From positions 1 to 22,188 of the IMG/VR virus record IMGVR_UViG_3300040807_001282: a stretch of DNA of 22,188 nt. One strand, given 5' to 3'. Made by a program: the position numbers and the translations under genes. A model generated the notes under the pieces. That model was not told where the DNA came from, did not search any database, and was given only the letters and a program-made list of their open reading frames with translations. Shown here in pieces: positions 6,683 to 13,582 of this stretch (positions are counted from its first letter, which is position 1; the number at the start of each line of letters is the position of its first letter). This DNA comes from a virus.

Positions 6683-7717
6683 ATGCACGACTTGTTTATG
6701 GGTGGACTAGCGACTTATGCTTTAAAAAGAGGTGGTACTCTTCATCCTGTTTTACTACCAAAATCAGTACTAGGAAACGAAACTGGGATTATGAATCCTT
6801 CCATTTTTATTGACGATGGAAGGATTCTTCTCAATATTCGTCATGTCAATTATATCCTTTATCACAGTGAAGGTAAAAGGTTTCCACATCAGTGGGGACC
6901 GCTTGTTTATATTCATCCAGAAAATGACGTAACTCTAAGAACTCACAATGTAATGTGTGAGCTTGATGAGAATTTAAATCTTTTAGATGCTGGTAGAGTT
7001 AACATGGTTTTGGATACAGAACCAACTTGGAACTTTATTGGTTTAGAAGATGCTCGTTTATTTAAATGGGATGATAAACTTTATCTTTGTGGTGTTCGTA
7101 GAGATTGCTATGATAATAAAGGCACCGGTAGAATGGAACTCTGCCATATTCATAAAACTGAAAATGGTTGGGAAGAAATTTCGCGTCATCCTATTCCAGC
7201 ACCCGGAGAAGATAATAGCTTCTGCGAGAAAAACTGGATGCCAATTTTAGATAAACCATATCATTTTGTAAAATGGTGTAATCCTATTCAAGTTGTTAAA
7301 TACAATATTGAAGAAGGAACAACAGAAGTTGTTTTTGAGAATGAAGGTGAAAGAGCTCCTTTCGATAAAGACTTTAGAGGCGGATCTCAAGTATTGAGAA
7401 TTAATGAAAACCAGTATATGGCTTTTATTCATGAAACAAATCTTTTAAGAGATCCTTTTGGCCGTAAAGATGGAGACTATTCTCATCGTGTTCTAATTTG
7501 GGACAATGATTGGAATTTAATTCACGCATCTAAAAAATTCCATTTCCTTGGTACATATTACGATCATGTAACTAATACCGATTATAATATTGAATTTGTT
7601 ACTGGTGCTACTGTACTAAATAATGACATTCTAATTTCGTTTGGTTTTCAAGATAATGCTTCATTTATTCTCAGAATTCCATTAAACGTATTTTATGATT
7701 TTTTAACTAAAGGTTGA
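6683..7717 (+). CDS. GH130-like beta-propeller glycosidase/phosphorylase
   Basis: 344-residue protein resembling the five-bladed beta-propeller glycosidase and mannosyl-phosphorylase group (GH130 and relatives), which cleave or phosphorolyse mannosides and related sugars. Typical blade motifs occur in order: NPSIF (38-42), GLEDARLF (120-127), CEKNWMP (181-187), RGGSQ (232-236), and a late FVTGATVL...ILISFGFQD block. In the family the EDAR acidic residue region and the basic residues near RGGSQ line the active site. Length fits a single propeller with no signal peptide, so it acts in the cytoplasm or in a virion. GGAG at 6674-6677 is five bases before the ATG. It heads a three-gene sugar-related run, so host glycan or virion glycan processing is the likely job. 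Exact activity cannot be assigned. Confidence 0.72.
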   Translation: MHDLFMGGLATYALKRGGTLHPVLLPKSVLGNETGIMNPSIFIDDGRILLNIRHVNYILYHSEGKRFPHQWGPLVYIHPENDVTLRTHNVMCELDENLNLLDAGRVNMVLDTEPTWNFIGLEDARLFKWDDKLYLCGVRRDCYDNKGTGRMELCHIHKTENGWEEISRHPIPAPGEDNSFCEKNWMPILDKPYHFVKWCNPIQVVKYNIEEGTTEVVFENEGERAPFDKDFRGGSQVLRINENQYMAFIHETNLLRDPFGRKDGDYSHRVLIWDNDWNLIHASKKFHFLGTYYDHVTNTDYNIEFVTGATVLNNDILISFGFQDNASFILRIPLNVFYDFLTKG

Positions 7718-7721
7718 TTAC

Positions 7722-8963
7722 ATGCTAGCTCTTACACAATGTTTAAAAGATGTAGTTTATGATTTTGATAATCCTGAAAAACTATATGCTCTTGGTAAAG
7801 AATATGATAAATTAGAACAAGGGGCTGGTGCTTTTAGTTGGTATCTTAGAGCAGCAGATTTTGCTGATGGATTGACATGGTCGTCTCGTTGGATTCAGTA
7901 TAAGTCAATGATTCTAGGTGCGTTTATTTACCAACGAAATGGTAATAGAGATCATAGTGTTGAAGGTCTTTTAAAAATTGCGATTGAAACAATGCCCGAA
8001 AGACCTGAAGCTTATTACTTTCTTTCTAAATTTAAACAAGAAAGAAATGATTGGCGCGAAAGTTTAATGTATGCCCGCATTGGTGTAAATATTATTGATG
8101 AAGAAGAAACTTCTCCTCCAGATAATGATTTAGGTTATCCTGGAGATAATGCATTACGTTTATTATATGCTCGTGCTAAATGGAAAACAGATGGTCGAGA
8201 TGATTCTAAAAATCTTGCGTTTGATTTAAAATACAAAAGAAAATTAACACCACAATTAGATAAAGAAGTTACAGAACTCTTATCACAGCACGGTTATCCA
8301 AGCACTTTAAAATACACATATGGTGATGATGAGTGGTATAAATTTAAATTTGATGGAATTGAAGATATAGAACAAAACTATTCTCGTCATTTCCAAGATA
8401 TGTTTGTATTATCTGCTCTTAATGGTAAAGAAAATGGTACATTTATAGAGATTGGATCTGGGCATCCAGAACTTTTCAATAATACAAAACTTCTTGAAGA
8501 AGATTTTGGATGGAAAGGTTTATCTATTGACAACTCAGAAAGAATGTGTTATGAGTTTTCAAGAAAAAGAAAAACACCAGTGATGTGTGCTGATGGTTCT
8601 CAATTGGATTATAAACAAGTATTTAAACAACATTGTTTTGAACAACAAATAGAGTTCCTCAGAATTAATGCAGAAAAAGCTTCATTAGAAGTATTGAAGA
8701 AAATTCCGTTTAAAGTGCACGAGTTTGAAGTAATTCAATTCCAACACAATGCATGTTGGTGGGGACCTGAGTTTAGAAATGCTTCTAGAAAAATACTTAG
8801 TGAAATCGGATATATATTATTAGTACCGGATGTTGCAGTAAGCCCAGTTGAAAATTATGAAGATTGGTGGGTTCACCCAAATGTTGCTAAAAAACATCCA
8901 GAAATGAAACCTAAAAAGAAATTCAATTTTGCTTGGGATTATATGATGAAGGAGTTAACATGA
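7722..8963 (+). CDS. Repeat domain fused to FkbM-type methyltransferase
   Basis: 413-residue two-part protein. The first about 200 residues are helical and TPR-like (repeated A-x-x-x-Y-x-x-A and W-x-L-R-A-A patterns; MPERPEAYYFLSKF...YARIGV), similar to repeats attached to phage and bacterial glycosyltransferases. The second half is a class I SAM-dependent methyltransferase of FkbM type: FIEIGSGHP at about 241-249 is the SAM-binding loop, followed by NNTKLLEEDFGWKGLSID, the FkbM signature in which an acidic residue ends strand beta2. FkbM enzymes usually O-methylate sugars or polyketides. It follows the GH130-like gene by four bases with AAAGG before the ATG, and its stop overlaps the next start as ATGA. 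Methylation of a phage-associated or host glycan is the likely role, inferred from family and context. Confidence 0.78.
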   Translation: MLALTQCLKDVVYDFDNPEKLYALGKEYDKLEQGAGAFSWYLRAADFADGLTWSSRWIQYKSMILGAFIYQRNGNRDHSVEGLLKIAIETMPERPEAYYFLSKFKQERNDWRESLMYARIGVNIIDEEETSPPDNDLGYPGDNALRLLYARAKWKTDGRDDSKNLAFDLKYKRKLTPQLDKEVTELLSQHGYPSTLKYTYGDDEWYKFKFDGIEDIEQNYSRHFQDMFVLSALNGKENGTFIEIGSGHPELFNNTKLLEEDFGWKGLSIDNSERMCYEFSRKRKTPVMCADGSQLDYKQVFKQHCFEQQIEFLRINAEKASLEVLKKIPFKVHEFEVIQFQHNACWWGPEFRNASRKILSEIGYILLVPDVAVSPVENYEDWWVHPNVAKKHPEMKPKKKFNFAWDYMMKELT

Positions 8964-9715
8964 AAGCAGTTATCGTAACTGGCGGTTTTGATCCACTTCA
9001 CTCAGGTCATATCGCATACTTTAAAGCAGCCAAAGAGCTTGGATCTATTCTATTTGTAGGTGTAAATAGTGATGAATGGTTGACTCGTAAAAAGGGTCGT
9101 CCATTTATGCCAGCTGAAGAGCGTATGGCAATTATCAAAGAGATTGGTTGTGTTGGTCACGTATTCCAATTTGACGATTCAGATGATACTGCAATCGATG
9201 CTATTAAATACGTAAAAAATTATGTACCAAATAATACACCAATTGTTTTTGCAAATGGTGGTGATCGTACTAAAGACAATATTCCTGAAATGGTTTTTGA
9301 TGATGTCGAATTTGTGTTTGGCGTTGGTGGCGAAGATAAAAAGAATAGTTCTTCATGGATTCTATCTAATTGGGATAAACCAACTACTCAAAGACTATGG
9401 GGTAAATACAGAGATCTTGATGCTAATGGCCATTGGAAAGTAAAAGAACTTTCTATTGATATGGGTAAATCTTTATCTGATCAAAAACATTTTAAAAGAT
9501 CTGAGCATTGGCACATTGTTGATGGTGATCTACAAATGGATCTTGAATTTGCAAATGGTTACAAGACTTCTAAAGTTTATAAAACTGGCGAAAGTATTGA
9601 CATTCCAAAACTTGCATGGCATAAAGCAACCAATGTTGGTTCTGCTCCAGTTAAAGTAATTGAAGTTTGGATGGGATCTGAATTATCAGAAGAAGACATT
9701 GAAAGAAGATCTTAA
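8960..9715 (+). CDS. Nucleotidyltransferase-cupin fusion (cytidylyltransferase-like + ManC-type cupin)
   Basis: 251-residue bifunctional-looking protein. Residues 1-140 are a cytidylyltransferase-like domain: GGFDPLHSGH (8-17) holds the HxGH nucleotide-binding motif, and KNSSSWIL near the end of the domain matches the position of the ISSTxI-like motif. Residues 145-251 resemble the C-terminal cupin of mannose-6-phosphate isomerase/ManC proteins: RLWGKYR, an LSDQKHFKRSEHWHIVDG block with His177, Glu182 and His183 as metal-ligand candidates, IPKLAWHKATN, then VIEVWMGSELSEEDIER. The family pairing suggests activation of a sugar phosphate or alditol phosphate to an NDP-sugar plus isomerisation or sugar binding. 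GGAG at 8951-8954 fixes the ATG at 8960, which overlaps the previous stop. Substrate cannot be named. Confidence 0.82.
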   Translation: MKAVIVTGGFDPLHSGHIAYFKAAKELGSILFVGVNSDEWLTRKKGRPFMPAEERMAIIKEIGCVGHVFQFDDSDDTAIDAIKYVKNYVPNNTPIVFANGGDRTKDNIPEMVFDDVEFVFGVGGEDKKNSSSWILSNWDKPTTQRLWGKYRDLDANGHWKVKELSIDMGKSLSDQKHFKRSEHWHIVDGDLQMDLEFANGYKTSKVYKTGESIDIPKLAWHKATNVGSAPVKVIEVWMGSELSEEDIERRS

Positions 9716-9725
9716 TATTGTTTAT

Positions 9726-9739
9726 TAGACATAAGTCTA
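9726..9739 (+). other. Small hairpin after the sugar gene run
   Basis: TAGAC and GTCTA form a perfect five-base stem around the loop ATAA, eleven bases after the stop of the nucleotidyltransferase gene. No T-run follows directly, so it is weak as an intrinsic terminator; it could protect the 3' end of the upstream message or be chance in AT-rich DNA. Confidence 0.3.
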
Positions 9740-9754
9740 TTATAACCATAGAAT

Positions 9755-9777
9755 AAAAGGTTGTCAACTACTTTTTT
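9755..9777 (+). terminator. Possible intrinsic terminator
   Basis: AAAAG pairs with CTTTT, with an inner GTT/AAC stem and a two-base bulge, ending in a run of six T. The arrangement fits a weak Rho-independent terminator between the sugar gene run and the structural genes. Its last T is the first base of the TATAAATA box, so termination and a new late start would be back to back. The stem is short and AT-rich. Confidence 0.4.
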
Positions 9778-9784
9778 ATAAATA
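9777..9784 (+). promoter_or_regulatory. T4-type late promoter (TATAAATA)
   Basis: Exact TATAAATA box in a 100-base gap, about 30 bases before the first structural gene of the right half. Its place at a functional boundary, just after a candidate terminator, supports a real late promoter. Confidence 0.7.
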
Positions 9785-9815
9785 TTGATAAATTAGTTCA
9801 AAAAAGGAGATAATG

Positions 9816-10223
9816 ATGGCTTTTCAGTTATCAATCGACGCAAGAAATGCAACATTGCAGGCTTTAGAAACAAGTATTGGACCAAGTCCTATTCTTACGA
9901 TGAGCACAGGTACAGCTCCTGCAGATTGTGCACAAGCAAATACTGGCACTGTATTAGCAACAATGATTCTACCTACAGATTGGTTAGGTACACCTAATGC
10001 TGGTAACATTAACTTATCAGGCAATTGGCAAGACCTTTCGGCAGATGATAGTGGTACTGCTGGTTATTTTAGATTATATGATAGCACAGGTACAACATGT
10101 CATATGCAAGGTACAATTTCTGGTACTGGAGCAGGTGGCGATATGCAACTTGATAATACAAATATTGCTACAGGTCAGCAAATTACCGTTACTTCGTTTT
10201 CAATTACTGCTGGCGGAGCATAA
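9816..10223 (+). CDS. Putative small virion structural protein
   Basis: 135-residue beta-rich protein. I recognise the pattern of a small protein common in marine phages: an N-terminal helix NATLQALETSIGPSP, STGTAPADCA, LPTDWLG, SGNWQDLSADDSGTAGYFRLYDSTGTTCHMQGT and a closing ITVTSFSITAGGA strand. It is usually found among virion genes and annotated only as structural or hypothetical. Two adjacent ATG codons are available; the second (9816) lies six bases after GGAG at 9806-9809 and gives the usual MAFQ-type start, whereas the first (9813) is only three bases away. It is the first gene after the TATAAATA box at 9777. Part of the capsid or tail surface is a reasonable guess. Confidence 0.72.
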   Translation: MAFQLSIDARNATLQALETSIGPSPILTMSTGTAPADCAQANTGTVLATMILPTDWLGTPNAGNINLSGNWQDLSADDSGTAGYFRLYDSTGTTCHMQGTISGTGAGGDMQLDNTNIATGQQITVTSFSITAGGA

Positions 10224-10242
10224 CAAGAACGGATAATATCTC

Positions 10243-10830
10243 ATGTCCGCAAATGGTGCGTTCACATCGACATTAGATTTTGATTTTATTGGTGGTGGTT
10301 ATTTAACTATTCAAGGTGGGGCCGCAGGAACAATTGATCCTGTATTAAGCTCCACCTCAAAAGTTTTTATTGTTGGTCAATCTTCCAATAACTTCATCTC
10401 GTATGATATTGTTTCTGGGGCTCAAATGCCTCCAGCATCTGGCCGTTTAGAATACACTTTAGACTTTACCGTTTCTGCTACTGTCGAATTTGGTGTTCAA
10501 AGATGGGCTACAGCAAATACTAGAATTGAATTCACACTAGATACTGTACCCGCATATAATCTTACTCATTCATATTTAAACAAGACACTTACTTTTACGT
10601 TAGAAAGTCTTGCAGATCAATTCTCTCTTGGTGAATTAACTGTTAGTGCTTTTGATTATAGTTTTTCTGGTAAAGCAGTAAATGTTTCTACACATGTGTA
10701 TGATATAAAAGGTTTAAATAATGTTCAATTTAGAGATAATTATAATACTGTTTCATTATTAGAACATATTAATGACATCCAATTAGTAGATAATGGCTCT
10801 ACAGATGTTAGAATTTTGTCGCCTGCGTAA
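10243..10830 (+). CDS. Unrecognised beta-rich protein, probably virion-associated
   Basis: 195-residue protein with no family that I recognise. Composition is that of a secreted or virion beta-sandwich: many Thr, Ser, Val and Gly, no membrane helix, one Cys at most, and alternating hydrophobic strands such as RLEYTLDFTVSATVEF and KTLTFTLESLADQF. The N terminus SANGAFTSTLDFDFIGGGYLTI resembles the start of phage surface proteins. GGAT lies about nine bases before the ATG. It sits between a putative structural protein and a baseplate-type domain protein, so a tail or baseplate decoration is suggested by context only. Confidence 0.65.
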   Translation: MSANGAFTSTLDFDFIGGGYLTIQGGAAGTIDPVLSSTSKVFIVGQSSNNFISYDIVSGAQMPPASGRLEYTLDFTVSATVEFGVQRWATANTRIEFTLDTVPAYNLTHSYLNKTLTFTLESLADQFSLGELTVSAFDYSFSGKAVNVSTHVYDIKGLNNVQFRDNYNTVSLLEHINDIQLVDNGSTDVRILSPA

Positions 10831-10834
10831 TTTT

Positions 10835-10842
10835 AATAAATA
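10835..10842 (+). promoter_or_regulatory. Candidate late promoter (AATAAATA)
   Basis: AATAAATA, one base from the T4 late box and within the NATAAATA pattern described for marine T4-like phages. It lies just after a stop codon and 25 bases before the start of the BppU-like gene. Such boxes also occur by chance inside genes of this AT-rich sequence. Confidence 0.4.
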
Positions 10843-10866
10843 AAAGTAAAATCTTTGGAGAAAAAA

Positions 10867-11202
10867 ATGGCGGCTAGTTTTTATATAAAACAAAATGATA
10901 CTGCTCCCTCTATACAAGCTGTTCTTACAGATTCAAATGGTAGAGCAAAATCAATGGTAGGTGGCGCATCTGTTAGATTTAATATGTCTAAAGAAGATGG
11001 CACAAACGTAATTTCAGGTGGTATTGGATCATTTATAGTTCCATTATCTAAAGGAATCGTTGCATATGAATGGGCTGCCGGAGATACAGCAGACGCTGGA
11101 ATTTATAACGCCGAATTTGAAATTACATATACAAGTGGCCAAGTCGAAACCTTTCCAAATAACAGTTATATCAAAGTAATTGTAAAAGAAGAGTTGGCGT
11201 AA
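10867..11202 (+). CDS. BppU N-terminal-like baseplate/fibre domain protein
   Basis: 111-residue protein matching the pattern of the N-terminal domain of BppU-like baseplate upper proteins: KQNDTAPSIQAVLTDSNGRAKSM, GGASVRFNM, then GIVAYEWAAGDTADAGIYNAEFEITYTSGQ, a TFPNN segment and a final strand KVIVKEEL. The fold in that family is a small beta-sandwich that attaches receptor-binding parts to a baseplate. Start is the ATG at 10867, six bases after GGAG (10857-10860); an upstream TTG at 10855 would overlap this ribosome site and is unlikely. Here the domain stands alone with no receptor-binding part. In phages of this kind it may bridge tail or head to fibres. Confidence 0.72.
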   Translation: MAASFYIKQNDTAPSIQAVLTDSNGRAKSMVGGASVRFNMSKEDGTNVISGGIGSFIVPLSKGIVAYEWAAGDTADAGIYNAEFEITYTSGQVETFPNNSYIKVIVKEELA

Positions 11203-11212
11203 GGAGTAGCAT

Positions 11213-11956
11213 ATGGCACAGCCAACATCAAAAGACGAATTTAAAGAGTACATCCTTAGAAAGATTGGTGCTCCAGTTATTCAGATTAACGTATCTGAAG
11301 AGCAAGTAGATGACCGTGTAGATGAAGCGATTTCTTTTTGGAGAGATTATCACTATAACGGTATGCAACAAATTTATCTGAAGCATCTTATTACAGAGCA
11401 AGATGTTGCGAATGGATATGTTAAATTACCAGATCGTCTTTTAGGTATTTCAAATATATTTGATTTTGATACTTCAATTTCTACTGGTACCGGAATCTTT
11501 AACGTAAATTATCAGTTTGTTTTAAATAATTTAACAGATCTCACAGGTTATAGCATTCAAAATTATTGGATGACTATGTCACATCTTGCTTTCTTACAAG
11601 AATGGTTAGTAGGCAAACCTTTAATTAGATATAACAAACACGTTAATAAGTTATTCATTGATGCTGACAAATCTTCTTTTGTCGCAGGAAAATGGATTAT
11701 TGTAGAAGCATATGATATTATCGATCCTGATGCATATTCAGACGTATGGAGCGATAGATGGTTACAAAATTATGCTGCTGTACTAGTTAGAGAACAATGG
11801 GGTTTAAATCTTACTAAATTTACCAATGTACAATTAATTGGCGGTGTTTCTTTTAATGGCGAGCAAATTTTATCAGAAGCCAGAGAAGAAAGAAGAGCAA
11901 TGGAAGAAGAAGCCATTAATAATCTTCAACCACTAACATACAACTTTATTGGGTGA
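11213..11956 (+). CDS. 13: Neck protein gp13
   Basis: 247-residue homologue of T4 gp13, a head-completion/neck protein that joins the filled head to the tail. Recognisable features are the N-terminal helix KDEFKEYILRKIGAPVIQINVSEEQVDDRVDEAISFWRDYHYNG (first and last parts typical), the strand KWIIVEAYDIIDPD, the helix WLQNYAAVLVREQWG and the block NVQLIGGVSFNGEQILSEAREERRAMEEE near the C terminus. AAGGAG at 11201-11206 is six bases before the ATG. It is the first gene of the conserved 13-to-20 block and is followed within seven bases by gp14, its partner in the neck of T4. Confidence 0.9.
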   Translation: MAQPTSKDEFKEYILRKIGAPVIQINVSEEQVDDRVDEAISFWRDYHYNGMQQIYLKHLITEQDVANGYVKLPDRLLGISNIFDFDTSISTGTGIFNVNYQFVLNNLTDLTGYSIQNYWMTMSHLAFLQEWLVGKPLIRYNKHVNKLFIDADKSSFVAGKWIIVEAYDIIDPDAYSDVWSDRWLQNYAAVLVREQWGLNLTKFTNVQLIGGVSFNGEQILSEAREERRAMEEEAINNLQPLTYNFIG

Positions 11957-11962
11957 TGGGTA

Positions 11963-12643
11963 ATGGCAACCAATGTATACTTCAGTAACTACGATAACTT
12001 CAATGAACAAAATTTAATTGACGATCTAGTAATAGAATCAATTCAAATTTATGGCATTGATGTAACGTTTATTAGTGGCACGTTCAATAATATTGATACC
12101 ATCTTAAATGAAGATGATACGCCACTATACGATCAATCGTTTAAATTTGAAGTATATGTTAAAAATGTTGATGGCTTTGAAGGAGAAGGCGACTTCCTAT
12201 CTAAATTTGGTTTACAAATTAGAGATCAGATTACGTTTACTGTTGCTATTAGAACATTTGAACGTTATGTTACTCGCACTTGGCAAGATAAAATCAGACC
12301 AAAAGAAGGTGATGTTATCTGGCTACCACTTAATCAAAAGATGTATCGTATTACTTATGTTGAGCACGAGTCTGTATTTTATCAAACCGGCGCTTTACAA
12401 GTTTATGACATGCGCTGCGAGCTTATGGAATATTCTGGTGAAAGATTTGAAACTGGCATATACGAAATAGATCATTACTTTGATGGGCAGAATCAAACTA
12501 CAACATTTGTTACAACTCTTGCAGATGTTGCTAACAACGATCCAATTGCTCAAAACTATGACTTCGAAAAAGTCGCTGATGATATTATCGATTTCTCAGA
12601 AATTGATCCATTCAGTGAAAGCATTTCAATACAGGATTCATAA
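11963..12643 (+). CDS. 14: Neck protein gp14
   Basis: 226-residue homologue of T4 gp14, which forms the neck with gp13 and is needed for heads to bind tails. Supporting features are NEQNLIDDLVIESIQIYGIDV near the N terminus, the segment LSKFGLQIRDQITFTVAIRTFE, RPKEGDVIWLPLNQKMYRITYVEHE, FYQTGALQVYDMRCELMEYSGERFETG and an EIDHYFD run. These blocks in this order are the hallmark of the family. The ribosome site is weak (GGGT-type, near the gp13 stop), consistent with coupling to gp13 seven bases upstream. Ends three bases before gp15. Confidence 0.9.
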   Translation: MATNVYFSNYDNFNEQNLIDDLVIESIQIYGIDVTFISGTFNNIDTILNEDDTPLYDQSFKFEVYVKNVDGFEGEGDFLSKFGLQIRDQITFTVAIRTFERYVTRTWQDKIRPKEGDVIWLPLNQKMYRITYVEHESVFYQTGALQVYDMRCELMEYSGERFETGIYEIDHYFDGQNQTTTFVTTLADVANNDPIAQNYDFEKVADDIIDFSEIDPFSESISIQDS

Positions 12644-12646
12644 AGA

Positions 12647-13552
12647 ATGGCAATTGCAAATTATTTCTATAACAAAACAACGAGAAAATATGTAGCACTC
12701 TTTGGTACTATTTTCAATCAGTTGACTGTTGCAAGACAAGATAATGCTGGAACTACAGTACAATCTATGATTGTGCCTTTATCTTATGCGCCATTCCAAA
12801 AGATTTTATCAAGAGTTGTAGAAGATCCGGATCTTTTAAATAGCTCAAGATCTGCAATTAGTTTGCCTCGTATGTCTTTTGAAATTACTTCGATTATATA
12901 TGATCCTTCTCGTAAAATTTCATCTACTATAAAAATGCGCAAAGATGGTAAGCCTGAGGCAAATAAGTCTCGTAATTTCTTATACGCTGCAGTACCATAC
13001 AATTTAGATTTTTCTTTATATATTATGACAAAATATCAAGAAGATGCTACTCAGCTGATGGAACAAATTATTCCTTTCTTTACACCGGACTGGACATTTA
13101 GTGCCACAATGGTACCAGATTTAGATCCAATTGATATACCAATTGTACTAAACTCTATTACAAATGAAGAATTGTATGAAGGTGATTATACTGAAAGACA
13201 AAGCATTTTATATACACTAAACTTTACTTTAAAAGGCTATTATTTTGGCCCAGAAAAACAAAGAAAAGTTATTAAATTTATTGAAATGGATTATGCAACG
13301 ACAACTACGGCAAACGCTGAATTTGAAGAAACAGTTAACGTATTCCCAGTTAATCTTGCAAACACAGACATGATTTGGTCTGAAGTACAATTTGACGATA
13401 ATTGGGTAGCAAATACAGAATACGAAAATCCGTGGGGAGCAACACAGCCGTTTGAATTAGATATCTTTACATCAAATACAGATTTACAAACTGCAAATAG
13501 TGCTGCTATAGACCTTGGCTCTGGCTATGCAATAGATGATCTAAATACATAA
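12647..13552 (+). CDS. 15: Tail sheath stabiliser/completion protein gp15
   Basis: 301-residue homologue of T4 gp15 (about 270 residues in T4), a hexameric protein that caps the top of the contractile sheath and tube and connects the tail to the neck. Typical blocks: YFYNKTTRKYVALFGTIFN at the N terminus, VPLSYAPFQKIL, LPRMSFEITSIIYDPSRKI, YAAVPYNLDFSLYIMTK, DATQLMEQIIPFFTPDW and NFTLKGYYFGP. The C terminus is extended by about 60 residues, acidic and Thr/Asn-rich, which could mediate lineage-specific contacts. The stop overlaps a CATAAATA promoter candidate that would serve the next gene. Confidence 0.9.
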   Translation: MAIANYFYNKTTRKYVALFGTIFNQLTVARQDNAGTTVQSMIVPLSYAPFQKILSRVVEDPDLLNSSRSAISLPRMSFEITSIIYDPSRKISSTIKMRKDGKPEANKSRNFLYAAVPYNLDFSLYIMTKYQEDATQLMEQIIPFFTPDWTFSATMVPDLDPIDIPIVLNSITNEELYEGDYTERQSILYTLNFTLKGYYFGPEKQRKVIKFIEMDYATTTTANAEFEETVNVFPVNLANTDMIWSEVQFDDNWVANTEYENPWGATQPFELDIFTSNTDLQTANSAAIDLGSGYAIDDLNT

Positions 13553-13555
13553 ATA
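13548..13555 (+). promoter_or_regulatory. Candidate late promoter (CATAAATA)
   Basis: CATAAATA overlapping the gp15 stop codon, about 28 bases before the fibre-like gene. It fits the NATAAATA late box pattern. A promoter here would let the inserted fibre-like gene be expressed apart from the neck genes. Confidence 0.5.
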
Positions 13556-13582
13556 AAGATAAAACTATAGGAAACAGATTCA

